Shown one piece after another: positions 15,239-23,803 of a stretch of DNA of 64,000 bases. Below the pieces are notes generated by a model. It saw only the letters and a program-made list of their open reading frames with translations, was not told the origin of the DNA and searched no databases. Position numbers and translations under genes: made by a program. This DNA is from Frateuria hangzhouensis (GTDB lineage: Bacteria > Pseudomonadota > Gammaproteobacteria > Xanthomonadales > Rhodanobacteraceae). The stretch covers positions 1-64,000 of the forward strand of contig NZ_JAPMIU010000003.1 of the NCBI RefSeq assembly GCF_026410505.1. The letters run 5' to 3'. The stretch's first letter is position 1; each line of letters begins with the position of its first letter.

Positions 15239-15265
15239 AAAAAGACCCCACAGAAGCCTGCGGGG
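15239..15265 (-). terminator. Terminator of the TIR-SLOG operon
   Basis: On the minus strand the stem CCCCGCAG/CTGTGGGG (one G-U pair) with a GCTT loop is followed by TCTTTTT. It lies 27 bp after the stop of the 61-aa ORF and closes the five-gene operon. Confidence 0.8.
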
Positions 15266-15291
15266 TTTGTTTGTTACGGAGCACCCTTGGC

Positions 15292-15477
15292 TTATCGCCG
15301 GGGACGATCTTGCCGGCGTGGTTTGGCCAATTTGACTTTCTTTTCGTCGCCAGATTGGCATTCGGAAGGAACAGGCCAGAGATTTGGACTCTTTCTTTCG
15401 ATATATGCGGCACGCGGTCGACGATCACTCGTGGCCCCGGGACCGAGTTTCTTGGACTTTATTTTAGGTCGGACCAC
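15292..15477 (-). CDS. Basic 61-aa peptide at the end of the TIR-SLOG operon
   Basis: The GTG at 15477 shares a base with the TAG of the SLOG-SLATT gene (TAGTG), so translation could be coupled. The product is very basic (Lys/Arg about one third), starts VVRPKIKSKK, has a single Cys and Trp and ends RRQDRPRR. No family is recognised. Its codon use is more AT-rich than its neighbour. The terminator only follows after this ORF, supporting inclusion in the transcript. It may be an accessory subunit, or a non-functional open frame. Confidence 0.4.
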   Translation of the reverse strand: MVRPKIKSKKLGPGATSDRRPRAAYIERKSPNLWPVPSECQSGDEKKVKLAKPRRQDRPRR

Positions 15478-17168
15478 TACATGGGCCCGTGCTCGACCTG
15501 CCGTTCGCGTTGCATCAGGGTCCATTCCGCGTGTTCGGTCAGCGCGGCATGACCGAGCGCGCGCAGGATGAAGCGCTGCTCGGCCGGGTCGTCGGTCTGG
15601 TCCAGCGCGGTGCGCGCGGCACCCAGGATGCGCTCCATGAAACGGTACTGCTTGAGCAGCACCTTGTCGGCCTTGCGGTAGGCGTACGCCTGGCGCACGG
15701 CGGCGATGATCGAGAGGATGCCCATCACCGCGACCAGGCCGGCCTTCGTGCCTTCCTCCAGGCGCAACGCGAACAGCGCCAGCAACACGCTGATCGATAC
15801 GCCGCCCCAAAGGCTCAACGCGCCGAGCGCCTCGGTGACGCGATGCAGCCCGGCACATTCGATGCTCTTGCGTTCGTAGTAATGCAGCTGGCCCGAGCGG
15901 CCTGGCTCGCCCACCCATTCGGCGATCACGCCGGCCAGTTCCGCCGCGTTTGCCGGCGGTGCGTGGCTGGGCGGCAGGCCGGAGGCGCGCATCACGTTGC
16001 GGATCCAGCCCAGTTCGACGTTCTGCCGCTGCAGGAAGTCGTCGTGCGCGAAGGCGTGGTCGCGGGTCAGCGAGATACCGGCACGGCGCCAGTACGACTG
16101 GATGCGCAGCCCTTCGGCCAGCGCCCGGTAGTCGAGGTACTTGCGATGCCAGCCGCGGTGCTTGGCGATCGCGGTCATGGTGGTGCCGAGCGCGAACAGC
16201 AGCAGGAACAGGTAGATCAGGTAGTTCTGCGCGGCGAAGTGGGCGTAGCAGGTGAAGGCGATGCCCATCAGCGCGGCCAGCGTGTAGATGGTGCGCATGG
16301 CCAGCAGCACACGGTGCTGGAAGTGCATGGCCAGCCAGTCCGCTTCGCGGAAGGTGCGCTCGATGCCCATCCGGGCCGTGGCCGGTGCGGCGGGATCGGC
16401 GTCTACGCCGGGTCGTGCCGATGCATCGATCGCGTCGGCGTAAGCGGTGCATTCGTCGTTGAACTCGGCCATCCGATCGAACATCAGCCGGAACGGCGCC
16501 GGCAGGTGGTCCTCCGGCGTCGCCGCCAGGGCATGCCGCCACGTCACCCTGACCGCCGGGCGTGCATCATCGGCCGGGCCCGCCCGGCCGCAAAGCACGT
16601 GGTAGAGCAGCCGCTCGTCACCCGCGGCCAGGATGTGGTGCGGGTCGCGGTCCTCGCTGGGCGGGCCGGGCAGGGTGCCGCGCAGGTGGTAACGCACGAT
16701 CTGCGCAGTGCCGCCCAGGCGGTCGGAGGGCTGGCCGTCCCAGATCGCCAGCAGGATGTGGCAGTGGCTGGCGATGTAGACGCCCGCCTGCGCGTATTGC
16801 TGGTCGCGCGCGGTGCCGGGGTTGCCCACTTCGCGGTGGGAGCGGCCCTTGCGCACCGGCAATGTCATCACCTCGGCTTGCCGGCACAGCGCCTCGAAGC
16901 GGGTGCGTGCCGTGGAGTCGGTGAAGTCCTTCACGTAGAGCTCGAGCGGCAGCGGCAGCGGGGCGATCAGCCGCGCGCCCTGCGCCAGCGCCTCTGCGGC
17001 TACCAGCTGGTCGCCGCCCTCGGCCAGCGCCGAGAGCACCACCAGCGGCAGCGAAGGCCACGATTCGCGCAGCGTCCCGAACAGTTGCCGCACGGCCGCG
17101 CGGACGGCCACGACGTCGGCCGGCGGCAGGTCGCGATGGCTGGTCACGCCGATCACCAGGGGCGTCAT
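15477..17168 (-). CDS. SLOG-SLATT membrane protein (nucleotide sensor fused to TM helices)
   Basis: The 563-aa protein starts LVIGVTSHRDLPP and has a Rossmann-like SLOG domain (about 4-165) with ALAEGGDQLVAAEAL, APLPLPLELYVKDF, and WDGQPSDRLGGTAQIV, features of the SLOG branch linked to TRPM and to prokaryotic conflict systems. Two helices follow (about 287-310 and 316-335) with the SLATT-type sequel KYLDYRALAEGLRIQSYWRRAG, then a second pair (about 448-469 and 475-491). SLOG domains bind ADP-ribose-like nucleotides, and SLATT domains are proposed pore-forming effectors. A model is a membrane effector gated by a nucleotide made by the TIR protein encoded upstream. The function is inferred, not demonstrated. 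Confidence 0.8.
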   Translation of the reverse strand: MTPLVIGVTSHRDLPPADVVAVRAAVRQLFGTLRESWPSLPLVVLSALAEGGDQLVAAEALAQGARLIAPLPLPLELYVKDFTDSTARTRFEALCRQAEVMTLPVRKGRSHREVGNPGTARDQQYAQAGVYIASHCHILLAIWDGQPSDRLGGTAQIVRYHLRGTLPGPPSEDRDPHHILAAGDERLLYHVLCGRAGPADDARPAVRVTWRHALAATPEDHLPAPFRLMFDRMAEFNDECTAYADAIDASARPGVDADPAAPATARMGIERTFREADWLAMHFQHRVLLAMRTIYTLAALMGIAFTCYAHFAAQNYLIYLFLLLFALGTTMTAIAKHRGWHRKYLDYRALAEGLRIQSYWRRAGISLTRDHAFAHDDFLQRQNVELGWIRNVMRASGLPPSHAPPANAAELAGVIAEWVGEPGRSGQLHYYERKSIECAGLHRVTEALGALSLWGGVSISVLLALFALRLEEGTKAGLVAVMGILSIIAAVRQAYAYRKADKVLLKQYRFMERILGAARTALDQTDDPAEQRFILRALGHAALTEHAEWTLMQRERQVEHGPM

Positions 17169-17265
17169 GGGTGCTCCAGGGCTTGCGGCCGGGGGAAGGC
17201 CGCGGCGGCCGCAAGCCGGCGCGCCGTTGCTTGCGCAACCGCCGTTCGGCTGCGCGGCGAGTGCG

Positions 17266-17427
17266 CTAGCGGGTGCGATTGATGATCGTCGGATCCCGCG
17301 TGGCGTTGGCCGCGGCCAGCGCGTCCTGCGGAACCTCGCGTTCCTTCGGCGGGTTCTCGGGGGGCTTGCGCTCGACAGTCGACCTGGGTTCGTCCGGGTT
17401 GCCCTGGATGGTGCGTGGCTTGGTCAT
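17266..17427 (-). CDS. 53-aa peptide in the TIR-SLOG operon
   Basis: This ORF was found by direct reading. ATG at 17427 has GGAGG 9 bp upstream. The product MTKPRTIQGNPDEPRS... is Pro/Glu/Arg-rich, probably disordered, and ends with RDPTIINRTR. That end resembles the C-terminus of the adjacent 124-aa protein (TTNPSIKNH), hinting at a shared tail motif or a duplicated fragment. No family is recognised. It lies between the 124-aa gene and the SLOG gene with short gaps on both sides. Confidence 0.55.
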   Translation of the reverse strand: MTKPRTIQGNPDEPRSTVERKPPENPPKEREVPQDALAAANATRDPTIINRTR

Positions 17428-17523
17428 GGTCAGCCTCCGATGGGCCTGGCGGCGGCCGGCTTGGCCGCCGAGTGGCGTGTACGTCTTGCGCCGTTATGCG
17501 CCGGTGATGCCCGTGCGACGGGA

Positions 17524-17898
17524 TCAGTGGTTCTTGATCGACGGGTTGGTGGTGGTGCCGGTGGGTAGGGTTGTTCGCGTGGAATATTGCTGGCCATCCA
17601 GCGTCAGGCTCAGCATGTAGATCCAGGTGCCGGTGGAATCCTGACCCTTGTTGAGGTCGGTCATGGTCATGCGCTGGCCGTTGGCGGTTACCTCGGGCGG
17701 ACCGAAGATGCCCTCGCGGGGTGTTTCGACCCATTGCAGCGGCAGCAGCTCGCCGCTGGCGGCGTTGCCGGTCAGCTGCCAGACCAGGGTCTGCCGCTGC
17801 GGGTTGCGACCGACCTGGTTGGCGTTGCCATGCTGGTCGATGTCGACCGACCAGGGCGTGGCGGACTTGTCCAGAGTGACGCTCAGCACGTGATCCAT
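17524..17898 (-). CDS. 124-aa beta-rich protein in the TIR-SLOG operon
   Basis: The ATG at 17898 follows the TIR gene by 31 bp. The product has alternating short strands (LSVTLD, SVDID, TLVWQLTG, RMTMTDLN, WIYMLSLTLDG) and no signal peptide or membrane segment, suggesting a small beta-sandwich. The ending TTNPSIKNH recalls the small 'DP-EP' proteins seen in other proteobacteria, but this is a weak impression. Its place between the TIR and SLOG genes suggests a partner or sensor of that system. Confidence 0.6.
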   Translation of the reverse strand: MDHVLSVTLDKSATPWSVDIDQHGNANQVGRNPQRQTLVWQLTGNAASGELLPLQWVETPREGIFGPPEVTANGQRMTMTDLNKGQDSTGTWIYMLSLTLDGQQYSTRTTLPTGTTTNPSIKNH

Positions 17899-17929
17899 GG
17901 TGTTCTTCGATCGTTGGGGTGGCGGTCGG

Positions 17930-20116
17930 TCAGCGCGCCAATGCCAGTGCGCGCCGGTCGAGGACATCCTGCAGGCGTTGTTCGAAGACGGGGTTGGGTT
18001 CGAACCCGATGCCTGCCCGTGCCAACCGCCGCATCAGTGCCGGTTCGCGGTAGCCCGAAGACCACAGCCGCCGGACCAGCGGCCGTGCTTCGTCGGTGCG
18101 GCCCAGCGCCAGCAGGGCGTCGACCTGGGTGGCGAGCAGGCGCACGTCGCCGGCGCCGCTGTCGACCCCGCGCAAGCCGCGGAGGGCGGCCAGCCGCAGC
18201 CCCTCGGCGTCCTTGCCGGCCTGCAGGTAGGCCAGTTGGAGGCGGGCGTTGGCGGTGGACAGCAGCAGCGTGCGTTCGTCCGGCTGGTCGGCCAGCAGAG
18301 GCGTGAGCGCCGCCAGCGCGGCCTGCGCGTCGGCACGCGCCTGGTCAAGACGCCCGGTGGCCTGCAGCCATGCCGCGCGTTCGATGCGGGCCTCAGCCAG
18401 GTCCTGCTGCCAGCCGGTGTTGCTCGGATCGTGCCGTGCAAGGTCCTCGAGCGTGTGCATGGCGCGCGCCAGCAGGGCACGGGGCGAGCGGGTGTCGCCC
18501 TGCGTGCGCTGCAGGCGGGCAAGCTGGGTCGAGTACAGCCCGAGGCTTTCCCTGGCATCGGTCAGGCTGGGATCGAAGCGGTGGATGTCCTCGATCACCG
18601 CCAGCGCTTGCCTGGTATCGCGGTCCGCCTGTTCGCCATGCCCGGCCAGGGCCAGCGTGCGGGCCAGGATGGCGCGCACGCGCGCCATGTTCTGGCGCTG
18701 GCCGTTGTCCTGCGGATGGGCCTGGCTCAGCCGGCTTTCGATGGCGTCGTCGGCCGAGTACTCGGCGATGGCCGTCAGCAGATCGCCGCGCATCAGGGCC
18801 AGCTTGCCGAGGTTGTTGTGCGCCTCGCCCAGGTGCTCGAGCCATTCGCTGCGCGGCGAGGCGTGGGCGGCCAGCGCTCGGCAGCGCTCGAGCATGCGCT
18901 GGTAGTGCACGGCGGCTTCGTCCAGGCGGCCATCGGCTTCCAGGACGTGGCCGATGTCGTTGTCCAGCGTGCTCAGTTCGAACAACACGCGCGGATCGGT
19001 GCGCGCCGGCGCGCCCAGCCGTTCGAGCGTGGCCTGCGCCGCGGCGAAGTAGCGTCCGGCCACCTCGAGGTCGCCCTGGTACCAGTCGCTCACGCCGAGG
19101 AAGGCCTGCACCCGCGCGTAGGCGATCTGCCGTTCACGGTCGGCCGGTGCCGCCCGGGCGAGCGCTCGTGCCAGCGGTTCGGCCGCCCGGTACGCGCGCG
19201 TGGCAGCGGCCAGGCGGCCCTGGTCCAGCCGCACGCTGCCGATCTTCTCCAGCGCCTTGGCGCGCTGTTCGAGCACGTCGTCAGTCACGTCGGTGGCGGG
19301 CAGCGACTGGAAGTAGGCCATCGCCTTGTCGTCGACCGCTTCCAGGATGTCCAGCCGCTGCACCTGCGCCAGCTTGTCGTTGAGGTCGCCGAGCATGAAG
19401 CCGATCAACGCCTCGGCCTGCTTCTGCCGGCGCTCGGCGGTGCGGCGGGCGATCATCGCGTCGATCGCCAGCAGGGTGGTCACCAGCATGACCAGCATGG
19501 ACAACGCCGTGACCGCCGCCAGCCGCCGGTTGCGCCGCTGCAGTTCGCGCCGGCGCAGCTGGTCCAGTTCCAACCCGAGCAGGCCGGCCACGAGTTTGAG
19601 CTTGGCCGCCTGCTTGCCGTCCTTGCCGGGGCGTACGTCGGCGGCGATCGGCTCGTCCCCGGCCGCATCGGTCTGGCCGTCCAGGGGGCCGCACAACGCC
19701 GGCGACAGGCATTCCTCGGCCGACTGCCCGGCCGAGGCGTTGGGTTCGCCGGCGACGATGAGGCAGAAAATGCGATCGTTGCGGCCCAGCCGCCGGAACG
19801 CGCATATCTCGGCGCCCACCCAGCGCGAGGCGGCCGCCGCCGGCGAGCACACGACGATCAGATTGGCCGATTGCGCCAGCGCCAGGTCCACCTTGTGGCC
19901 CAGGTCGTGGGAACTGGCCAGTTCGTCGCGGTCACGGAAGACGGGGACCAGCCGTCGCGGCACGATGCCCGCGTCCGTGGCCTGGCCGACCAGGCGCGAG
20001 GGCACGCGGTAGGTTTCCAAGGCACGATGCAGCCACTCCGCCCAGCGCCGGTCGCGATGGCTGTAGCTGATGAATGCGCGGTAGCGGAATTCGCCTTCGG
20101 CGGAAACCTGGTTCAT
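17930..20116 (-). CDS. TIR-domain protein with TM helix and TPR-like repeats
   Basis: The 728-aa protein starts with a TIR domain (about 12-130): YRAFISYSHRDRRWAEWLH, PVFRDRDELASS, and ASRWVGAEI with E103 in the place of the catalytic Glu of NAD-cleaving TIRs. A single helix (about 199-220, TALSMLVMLVTTLLAIDA) follows and then a long helical TPR-like region (about 230-720). The topology would leave TIR and TPR on opposite sides, or the helix may be peripheral. TIR enzymes cleave NAD or make cyclic ADP-ribose signals. ATG at 20116 is chosen since the domain begins directly after it. It is the first gene of the operon, upstream of the SLOG gene. Confidence 0.85.
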   Translation of the reverse strand: MNQVSAEGEFRYRAFISYSHRDRRWAEWLHRALETYRVPSRLVGQATDAGIVPRRLVPVFRDRDELASSHDLGHKVDLALAQSANLIVVCSPAAAASRWVGAEICAFRRLGRNDRIFCLIVAGEPNASAGQSAEECLSPALCGPLDGQTDAAGDEPIAADVRPGKDGKQAAKLKLVAGLLGLELDQLRRRELQRRNRRLAAVTALSMLVMLVTTLLAIDAMIARRTAERRQKQAEALIGFMLGDLNDKLAQVQRLDILEAVDDKAMAYFQSLPATDVTDDVLEQRAKALEKIGSVRLDQGRLAAATRAYRAAEPLARALARAAPADRERQIAYARVQAFLGVSDWYQGDLEVAGRYFAAAQATLERLGAPARTDPRVLFELSTLDNDIGHVLEADGRLDEAAVHYQRMLERCRALAAHASPRSEWLEHLGEAHNNLGKLALMRGDLLTAIAEYSADDAIESRLSQAHPQDNGQRQNMARVRAILARTLALAGHGEQADRDTRQALAVIEDIHRFDPSLTDARESLGLYSTQLARLQRTQGDTRSPRALLARAMHTLEDLARHDPSNTGWQQDLAEARIERAAWLQATGRLDQARADAQAALAALTPLLADQPDERTLLLSTANARLQLAYLQAGKDAEGLRLAALRGLRGVDSGAGDVRLLATQVDALLALGRTDEARPLVRRLWSSGYREPALMRRLARAGIGFEPNPVFEQRLQDVLDRRALALAR

Positions 20117-20227
20117 GGCGCACGACCCTTTGGCGAGTCGCACAGTCCCCTGGCGCTGGCGGCGGCCGGAACCTAGCACCCTTCGCGTGATGCCGGCCTC
20201 ACGATGGACGTGGCAGCGTGCTGCCGG

Positions 20228-21157
20228 TCAGGCGACCCGGTCGGCCAGCCGGTCCATCACCTCGTGCAGGCCTTCTTGCCAGTCGGGCAACGGACTTCCG
20301 AGCAGCCGGCCCAGGCCGGTGTTGTCCAGCACGGACCAGGCCGGCCGGCGGGCCAGGGTGGGGTAGTCGGTCGTGGCAATCGGGAGTACGCGGGGCTTGC
20401 GGGCGAGCAGGCCGCGGGCGTGGGCTTCATCGAAGATTGCGCTGGCGAAGCCGTGCCAACTGGTGTGGCCGCTGGCGACCACGTGGTGCGTGCCGCGCAA
20501 CGGGTCGCGCGCGCCGGGCTCGGCGAACCAGCGCTCGAGCAGGGCCACGCTGGCGCGCACGATCAACGCGGTGGAGGTGGGCGCGCCGTACTGGTCGGCG
20601 ACTACGCGCAGCTCGTCGCGCTCGGCGCCCAGGCGCAGCATGGTGCGCAGGAAGTTGTGGCCATGCGGGGCATACACCCACGCGGTGCGCAGGATCAGGT
20701 GGTCGGCGCCGCTGGTGCGCAGCGCTTCCTCGCCGGCGAGCTTGCTGCGGCCGTAGGCGCCGAGCGGGCCGGTGGGCGCATCGACCGGGTACGGCGTGGT
20801 CGCGTCGCCACCGAACACGTAGTCGGTCGAGTAGTGCAGCACCAGCGCGCCATGCGCAGCGGCCCACGCGGCCAACACGCCGACGGCGTCGCCGTTGACC
20901 CGGGTGGCCAGCGCTTCATCCTGTTCGGCGCGGTCGACCGCGGTGTAGGCGGCGGCGTTGACGATCACGTCCGGGTGAATGCGCTCGAGCAGCCGCTCCA
21001 GGTCCGGCCCGGCCAGGTCGGCCACTTCGCCGCGTTCGTCATTCCACAGCGTGCCGTCGCGCGTGGCCGGGACCAGCGTGCCGTGCGCGGCCAGGCCGCC
21101 GTCCTCCATGAAAGCACGGCCAAGCTGGCCGTTGGCGCCCAGCAGCAGGATCTTCAT
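20228..21157 (-). CDS. rfbD: dTDP-4-dehydrorhamnose reductase
   Basis: This enzyme performs the last step of dTDP-L-rhamnose synthesis, reducing dTDP-4-dehydrorhamnose with NAD(P)H. The 309-aa SDR-type protein has the nucleotide motif LLGANGQLG at the start and the catalytic YGRSKLAGE (YxxxK). Ser/Thr of the triad lies in HYSTDYVF. Its start overlaps the rfbC stop by 4 bp, and it is the last gene of the rfbBACD operon. It lies 111 bp from the start of the TIR gene on the same strand. Confidence 0.95.
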   Translation of the reverse strand: MKILLLGANGQLGRAFMEDGGLAAHGTLVPATRDGTLWNDERGEVADLAGPDLERLLERIHPDVIVNAAAYTAVDRAEQDEALATRVNGDAVGVLAAWAAAHGALVLHYSTDYVFGGDATTPYPVDAPTGPLGAYGRSKLAGEEALRTSGADHLILRTAWVYAPHGHNFLRTMLRLGAERDELRVVADQYGAPTSTALIVRASVALLERWFAEPGARDPLRGTHHVVASGHTSWHGFASAIFDEAHARGLLARKPRVLPIATTDYPTLARRPAWSVLDNTGLGRLLGSPLPDWQEGLHEVMDRLADRVA

Positions 21158-21711
21158 GGCGTGTAGAGCGGCAGCCGCTCGGCCGGGACGTCCTTCAGGA
21201 ACGGCGCGCGGGTGTCCTTGTCGGAAAGCAACGGAGCGCTGACAGGCCAGTCGACGCCGATGTCCGCGTCGTTCCAGCGGATGCCGGCGTCGCCCTCGCG
21301 GTCATACAGCGCGGTGCACTGATAGCTGAAGGTGGCGAACTCCGACAACACGCAGAAGCCGTGCGCGAAGCCCTCCGGGACCCAGAAATGGCGATGGTTT
21401 TCGGCCGTGAGCATGACGCCGGCCCAGCGTCCGAAGCTGGGCGAGCCGCGGCGGATGTCGACCGCCACGTCATACACCTCGCCTTCCAGCACGCTGACCA
21501 GCTTGCCCTGCGGGTTGGGCCACTGATAGTGCAGGCCGCGCAGCACGCCGCGTGCCGAACGCGAGACATTGGACTGCACGAAGCGGCGGTCGATGCCGGC
21601 CTCGCGGTACTTCGCCTCGTTGTAGCTCTCGTAGAAAAAGCCGCGCGCGTCGCCGAACACCTGCGGTTCGAGCACCACGGCACCGGGCAGGGTCGTCTGG
21701 ATGATCTTCAT
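21154..21711 (-). CDS. rfbC: dTDP-4-dehydrorhamnose 3,5-epimerase
   Basis: The 185-aa cupin enzyme epimerises C3 and C5 of dTDP-4-keto-6-deoxyglucose. The signature [17 protein letters not shown] holds the catalytic His, and [11 protein letters not shown] and [16 protein letters not shown] complete the family pattern. ATG at 21711 was chosen to give [10 protein letters not shown], the usual start, and it overlaps the rfbA stop by 4 bp. Length is typical. Confidence 0.96.
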   Translation of the reverse strand: MKIIQTTLPGAVVLEPQVFGDARGFFYESYNEAKYREAGIDRRFVQSNVSRSARGVLRGLHYQWPNPQGKLVSVLEGEVYDVAVDIRRGSPSFGRWAGVMLTAENHRHFWVPEGFAHGFCVLSEFATFSYQCTALYDREGDAGIRWNDADIGVDWPVSAPLLSDKDTRAPFLKDVPAERLPLYTP

Positions 21712-22595
21712 CGCGCCAGGCCCTGGCTGAGCAGGTTCTGCAGGTATTGGCCGTAGCCGGTCTTGGCCAGCGGTTCGGCCAGGCGCAGCAGTTGCTCCGC
21801 GTCGATCCAGCCCTTGAGGTAGGCGATCTCCTCCGGACAGCACACCTTCAAGCCCTGCCGGTGCTCGATGGTCTGGATGAAGTTGCCCGCTTCCATCAGC
21901 GACTCGTGCGTGCCGGTGTCCAGCCAGGCGTAGCCGCGGCCCAGCTGTTCCAGGTGCAGGTTGCCCTCGTCCAGATAACAACGATTGAGGTCGGTGATTT
22001 CCAGTTCGCCGCGCGGCGAGGGGGCGAGCGAGGCGGCATAGTCGCTGGCTCGCTCGTCATAGAAATACAGGCCGGTGACGGCATAGCTGGACTTGGGACT
22101 GGCGGGCTTTTCCTCCAGCCCCACCACGCGGCCGTCGGCATCGAACTCGGCCACGCCGTAACGCTGCGGATCGCGCACCCAGTAGCCGAACACGGTAGCG
22201 CCGTGCTCGCGCTCCGCCGCGCGCTGCAAGCGCTCGGTCAGGCCCACGCCATAGAAGATGTTGTCGCCCAGCACCAGGCAGCTGGATGCGCCGGCGAGGA
22301 ACTCCCGGCCAATCAGGAACGCCTGCGCCAGGCCGTCGGGCGAGGGCTGCACGGCGTACTGGATGTCCATGCCCCACTGCGAGCCGTCGCCCAGCAGCCG
22401 CTGGAAAAGTGCCTGCTCATGCGGGGTGTTGATCACCAGCACTTCGCGGATGCCGGCGAGCATCAGCATCGCCAGCGGGTAGTAGATCATCGGCTTGTCG
22501 TACACCGGCAGCAGCTGCTTGCTGATGCCTTGGGTGATCGGATACAGCCGCGTGCCGGAACCGCCGGCCAGGATGATGCCCTTGCGTGCGCTCAT
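21708..22595 (-). CDS. rfbA: Glucose-1-phosphate thymidylyltransferase
   Basis: The 295-aa enzyme makes dTDP-glucose from glucose-1-phosphate and dTTP. It has the nucleotidyltransferase motif [16 protein letters not shown] at the N-terminus, [15 protein letters not shown], the LGDNIFYG metal site and [20 protein letters not shown]. The start MSARKG at 22595 lies 10 bp after the rfbB stop. The order rfbB-A-C-D with overlaps indicates one operon supplying rhamnose for the adjacent O-antigen cluster. Confidence 0.96.
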   Translation of the reverse strand: MSARKGIILAGGSGTRLYPITQGISKQLLPVYDKPMIYYPLAMLMLAGIREVLVINTPHEQALFQRLLGDGSQWGMDIQYAVQPSPDGLAQAFLIGREFLAGASSCLVLGDNIFYGVGLTERLQRAAEREHGATVFGYWVRDPQRYGVAEFDADGRVVGLEEKPASPKSSYAVTGLYFYDERASDYAASLAPSPRGELEITDLNRCYLDEGNLHLEQLGRGYAWLDTGTHESLMEAGNFIQTIEHRQGLKVCCPEEIAYLKGWIDAEQLLRLAEPLAKTGYGQYLQNLLSQGLAR

Positions 22596-22605
22596 GCGTG
22601 GCTCC

Positions 22606-23655
22606 TCACGATCCCAGCCGTTCCATGCGGTAGCTGCCGTCCAGCACCCGCTGCACCCACGGCTGGTGGGCGAGATACCAGTCGACGGTGTGCGCCATGC
22701 CGCTTTCGAACGTGTGCGTCGGCGACCAGCCAAGCTCGCGCTGCAGCTTGCCCGAATCGATCGCGTAGCGGCGGTCGTGGCCGGGGCGGTCCTTGACGAA
22801 GGTGATCAGCGACTCGCGCGGGCGCCCGTCGGCCAGCGGCCGGCGCGCGTCGAGCAGCGCGCAGATGGTCTTGACCACCGTCAGGTTCTCGCGCTCGGCG
22901 TTGCCGCCCACGTTATAGGTCTCGCCCACGCGGCCGGCCTCGAGCACGCGGCGGATCGCGCTGCAATGGTCGCCCACGTAGAGCCAGTCGCGGATGTTCA
23001 GGCCGTCGCCGTAGACCGGCAGCGGCTCGCCGGCCAACGCCTTCTGGATCACCAGCGGGATCAGCTTCTCGGGGAACTGGTAGGGCCCGTAGTTGTTCGA
23101 GCAGTTGGTGGTGAGCGTGGGCAGCCCGTAGGTGTGGTGGAACGCGCGCACCAGGTGGTCGGAGGCGGCCTTGGAGGCCGAGTAGGGCGAGTTGGGCGCG
23201 TACGGTGTGGTCTCGGTGAACTTGCCTTCGGCGCCCAGCGAGCCATACACCTCGTCGGTGGACACGTGCAGGAAGCGGAAACCCTCGCGTGCGGCCGCTT
23301 CCAGGCCGCGCCAGTAATCGCGCGCGCACTCGAGCAGGCCCAGCGTGCCGACCACGTTGGTATCGACGAAGGTCGCCGGGCCGTCGATGGAGCGGTCCAC
23401 GTGCGATTCGGCGGCGAAATTGATGATCGCCCGTGGCCGGTACTCGGCCAGCAGTTGCGCCACCAGCGCGCGGTCGCCGATGTCGCCCTGCACGAACAGG
23501 TGGCGGTCATTACCCTCCAGCGAGGCCAGGGTGTCCAGGTTGCCGGCGTAGGTCAGCTTGTCCAGGTTGACCACGCGCAGGCCGTCGGCGACTGCCTGCA
23601 GCACGAAATTCGCGCCGATGAAGCCGGCGCCGCCGGTGACGAGCAAGGTTTCCAT
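22606..23655 (-). CDS. rfbB: dTDP-glucose 4,6-dehydratase
   Basis: The 349-aa extended-SDR enzyme converts dTDP-glucose to dTDP-4-keto-6-deoxyglucose. It carries [11 protein letters not shown] at the N-terminus for [15 protein letters not shown], and the catalytic [11 protein letters not shown]. The start METLLVTGG at 23655 was taken over a frame beginning seven codons earlier because it precedes the first strand directly. It is the first gene of rfbBACD and divergent from metB, sharing a 148-bp promoter region. Confidence 0.96.
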   Translation of the reverse strand: METLLVTGGAGFIGANFVLQAVADGLRVVNLDKLTYAGNLDTLASLEGNDRHLFVQGDIGDRALVAQLLAEYRPRAIINFAAESHVDRSIDGPATFVDTNVVGTLGLLECARDYWRGLEAAAREGFRFLHVSTDEVYGSLGAEGKFTETTPYAPNSPYSASKAASDHLVRAFHHTYGLPTLTTNCSNNYGPYQFPEKLIPLVIQKALAGEPLPVYGDGLNIRDWLYVGDHCSAIRRVLEAGRVGETYNVGGNAERENLTVVKTICALLDARRPLADGRPRESLITFVKDRPGHDRRYAIDSGKLQRELGWSPTHTFESGMAHTVDWYLAHQPWVQRVLDGSYRMERLGS

Positions 23656-23803
23656 GTTGCGGTCCGCGTCTTCCAAACTCCGTATTGTGCCATCGACGGC
23701 CTGTTTGCGGGCCGCGGGAGACGGCGGAAGTGACGGCGGATTAAGGCAAAAGCAGGCTTCGCGGTTAAGATGGCAGCCTCCTTATTGCAGGTTCCCGCGA
23801 TCC

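Noticed and set aside
15489-17282. 597-codon open frame on the plus strand opposite the SLOG-SLATT gene
   Set aside because: It has no domain signature, while the minus frame has SLOG and membrane helices. High GC third positions explain the long open frame.
18034-18558. Secondary frames within the TIR-TPR gene
   Set aside because: They are Arg/Ala/Pro/Cys-rich shadows with no conserved motif.
17897-20176. 759-codon open frame on the plus strand opposite the TIR-TPR gene
   Set aside because: It is a codon-bias shadow. The minus frame has TIR and TPR features and an operon context; the plus frame has no recognisable domain and a low-complexity Gly/Arg/Gln composition.
23656-23803. Met boxes before metB
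   Set aside because: Only isolated AGACG-like strings were seen, with no two adjacent 8-bp units.
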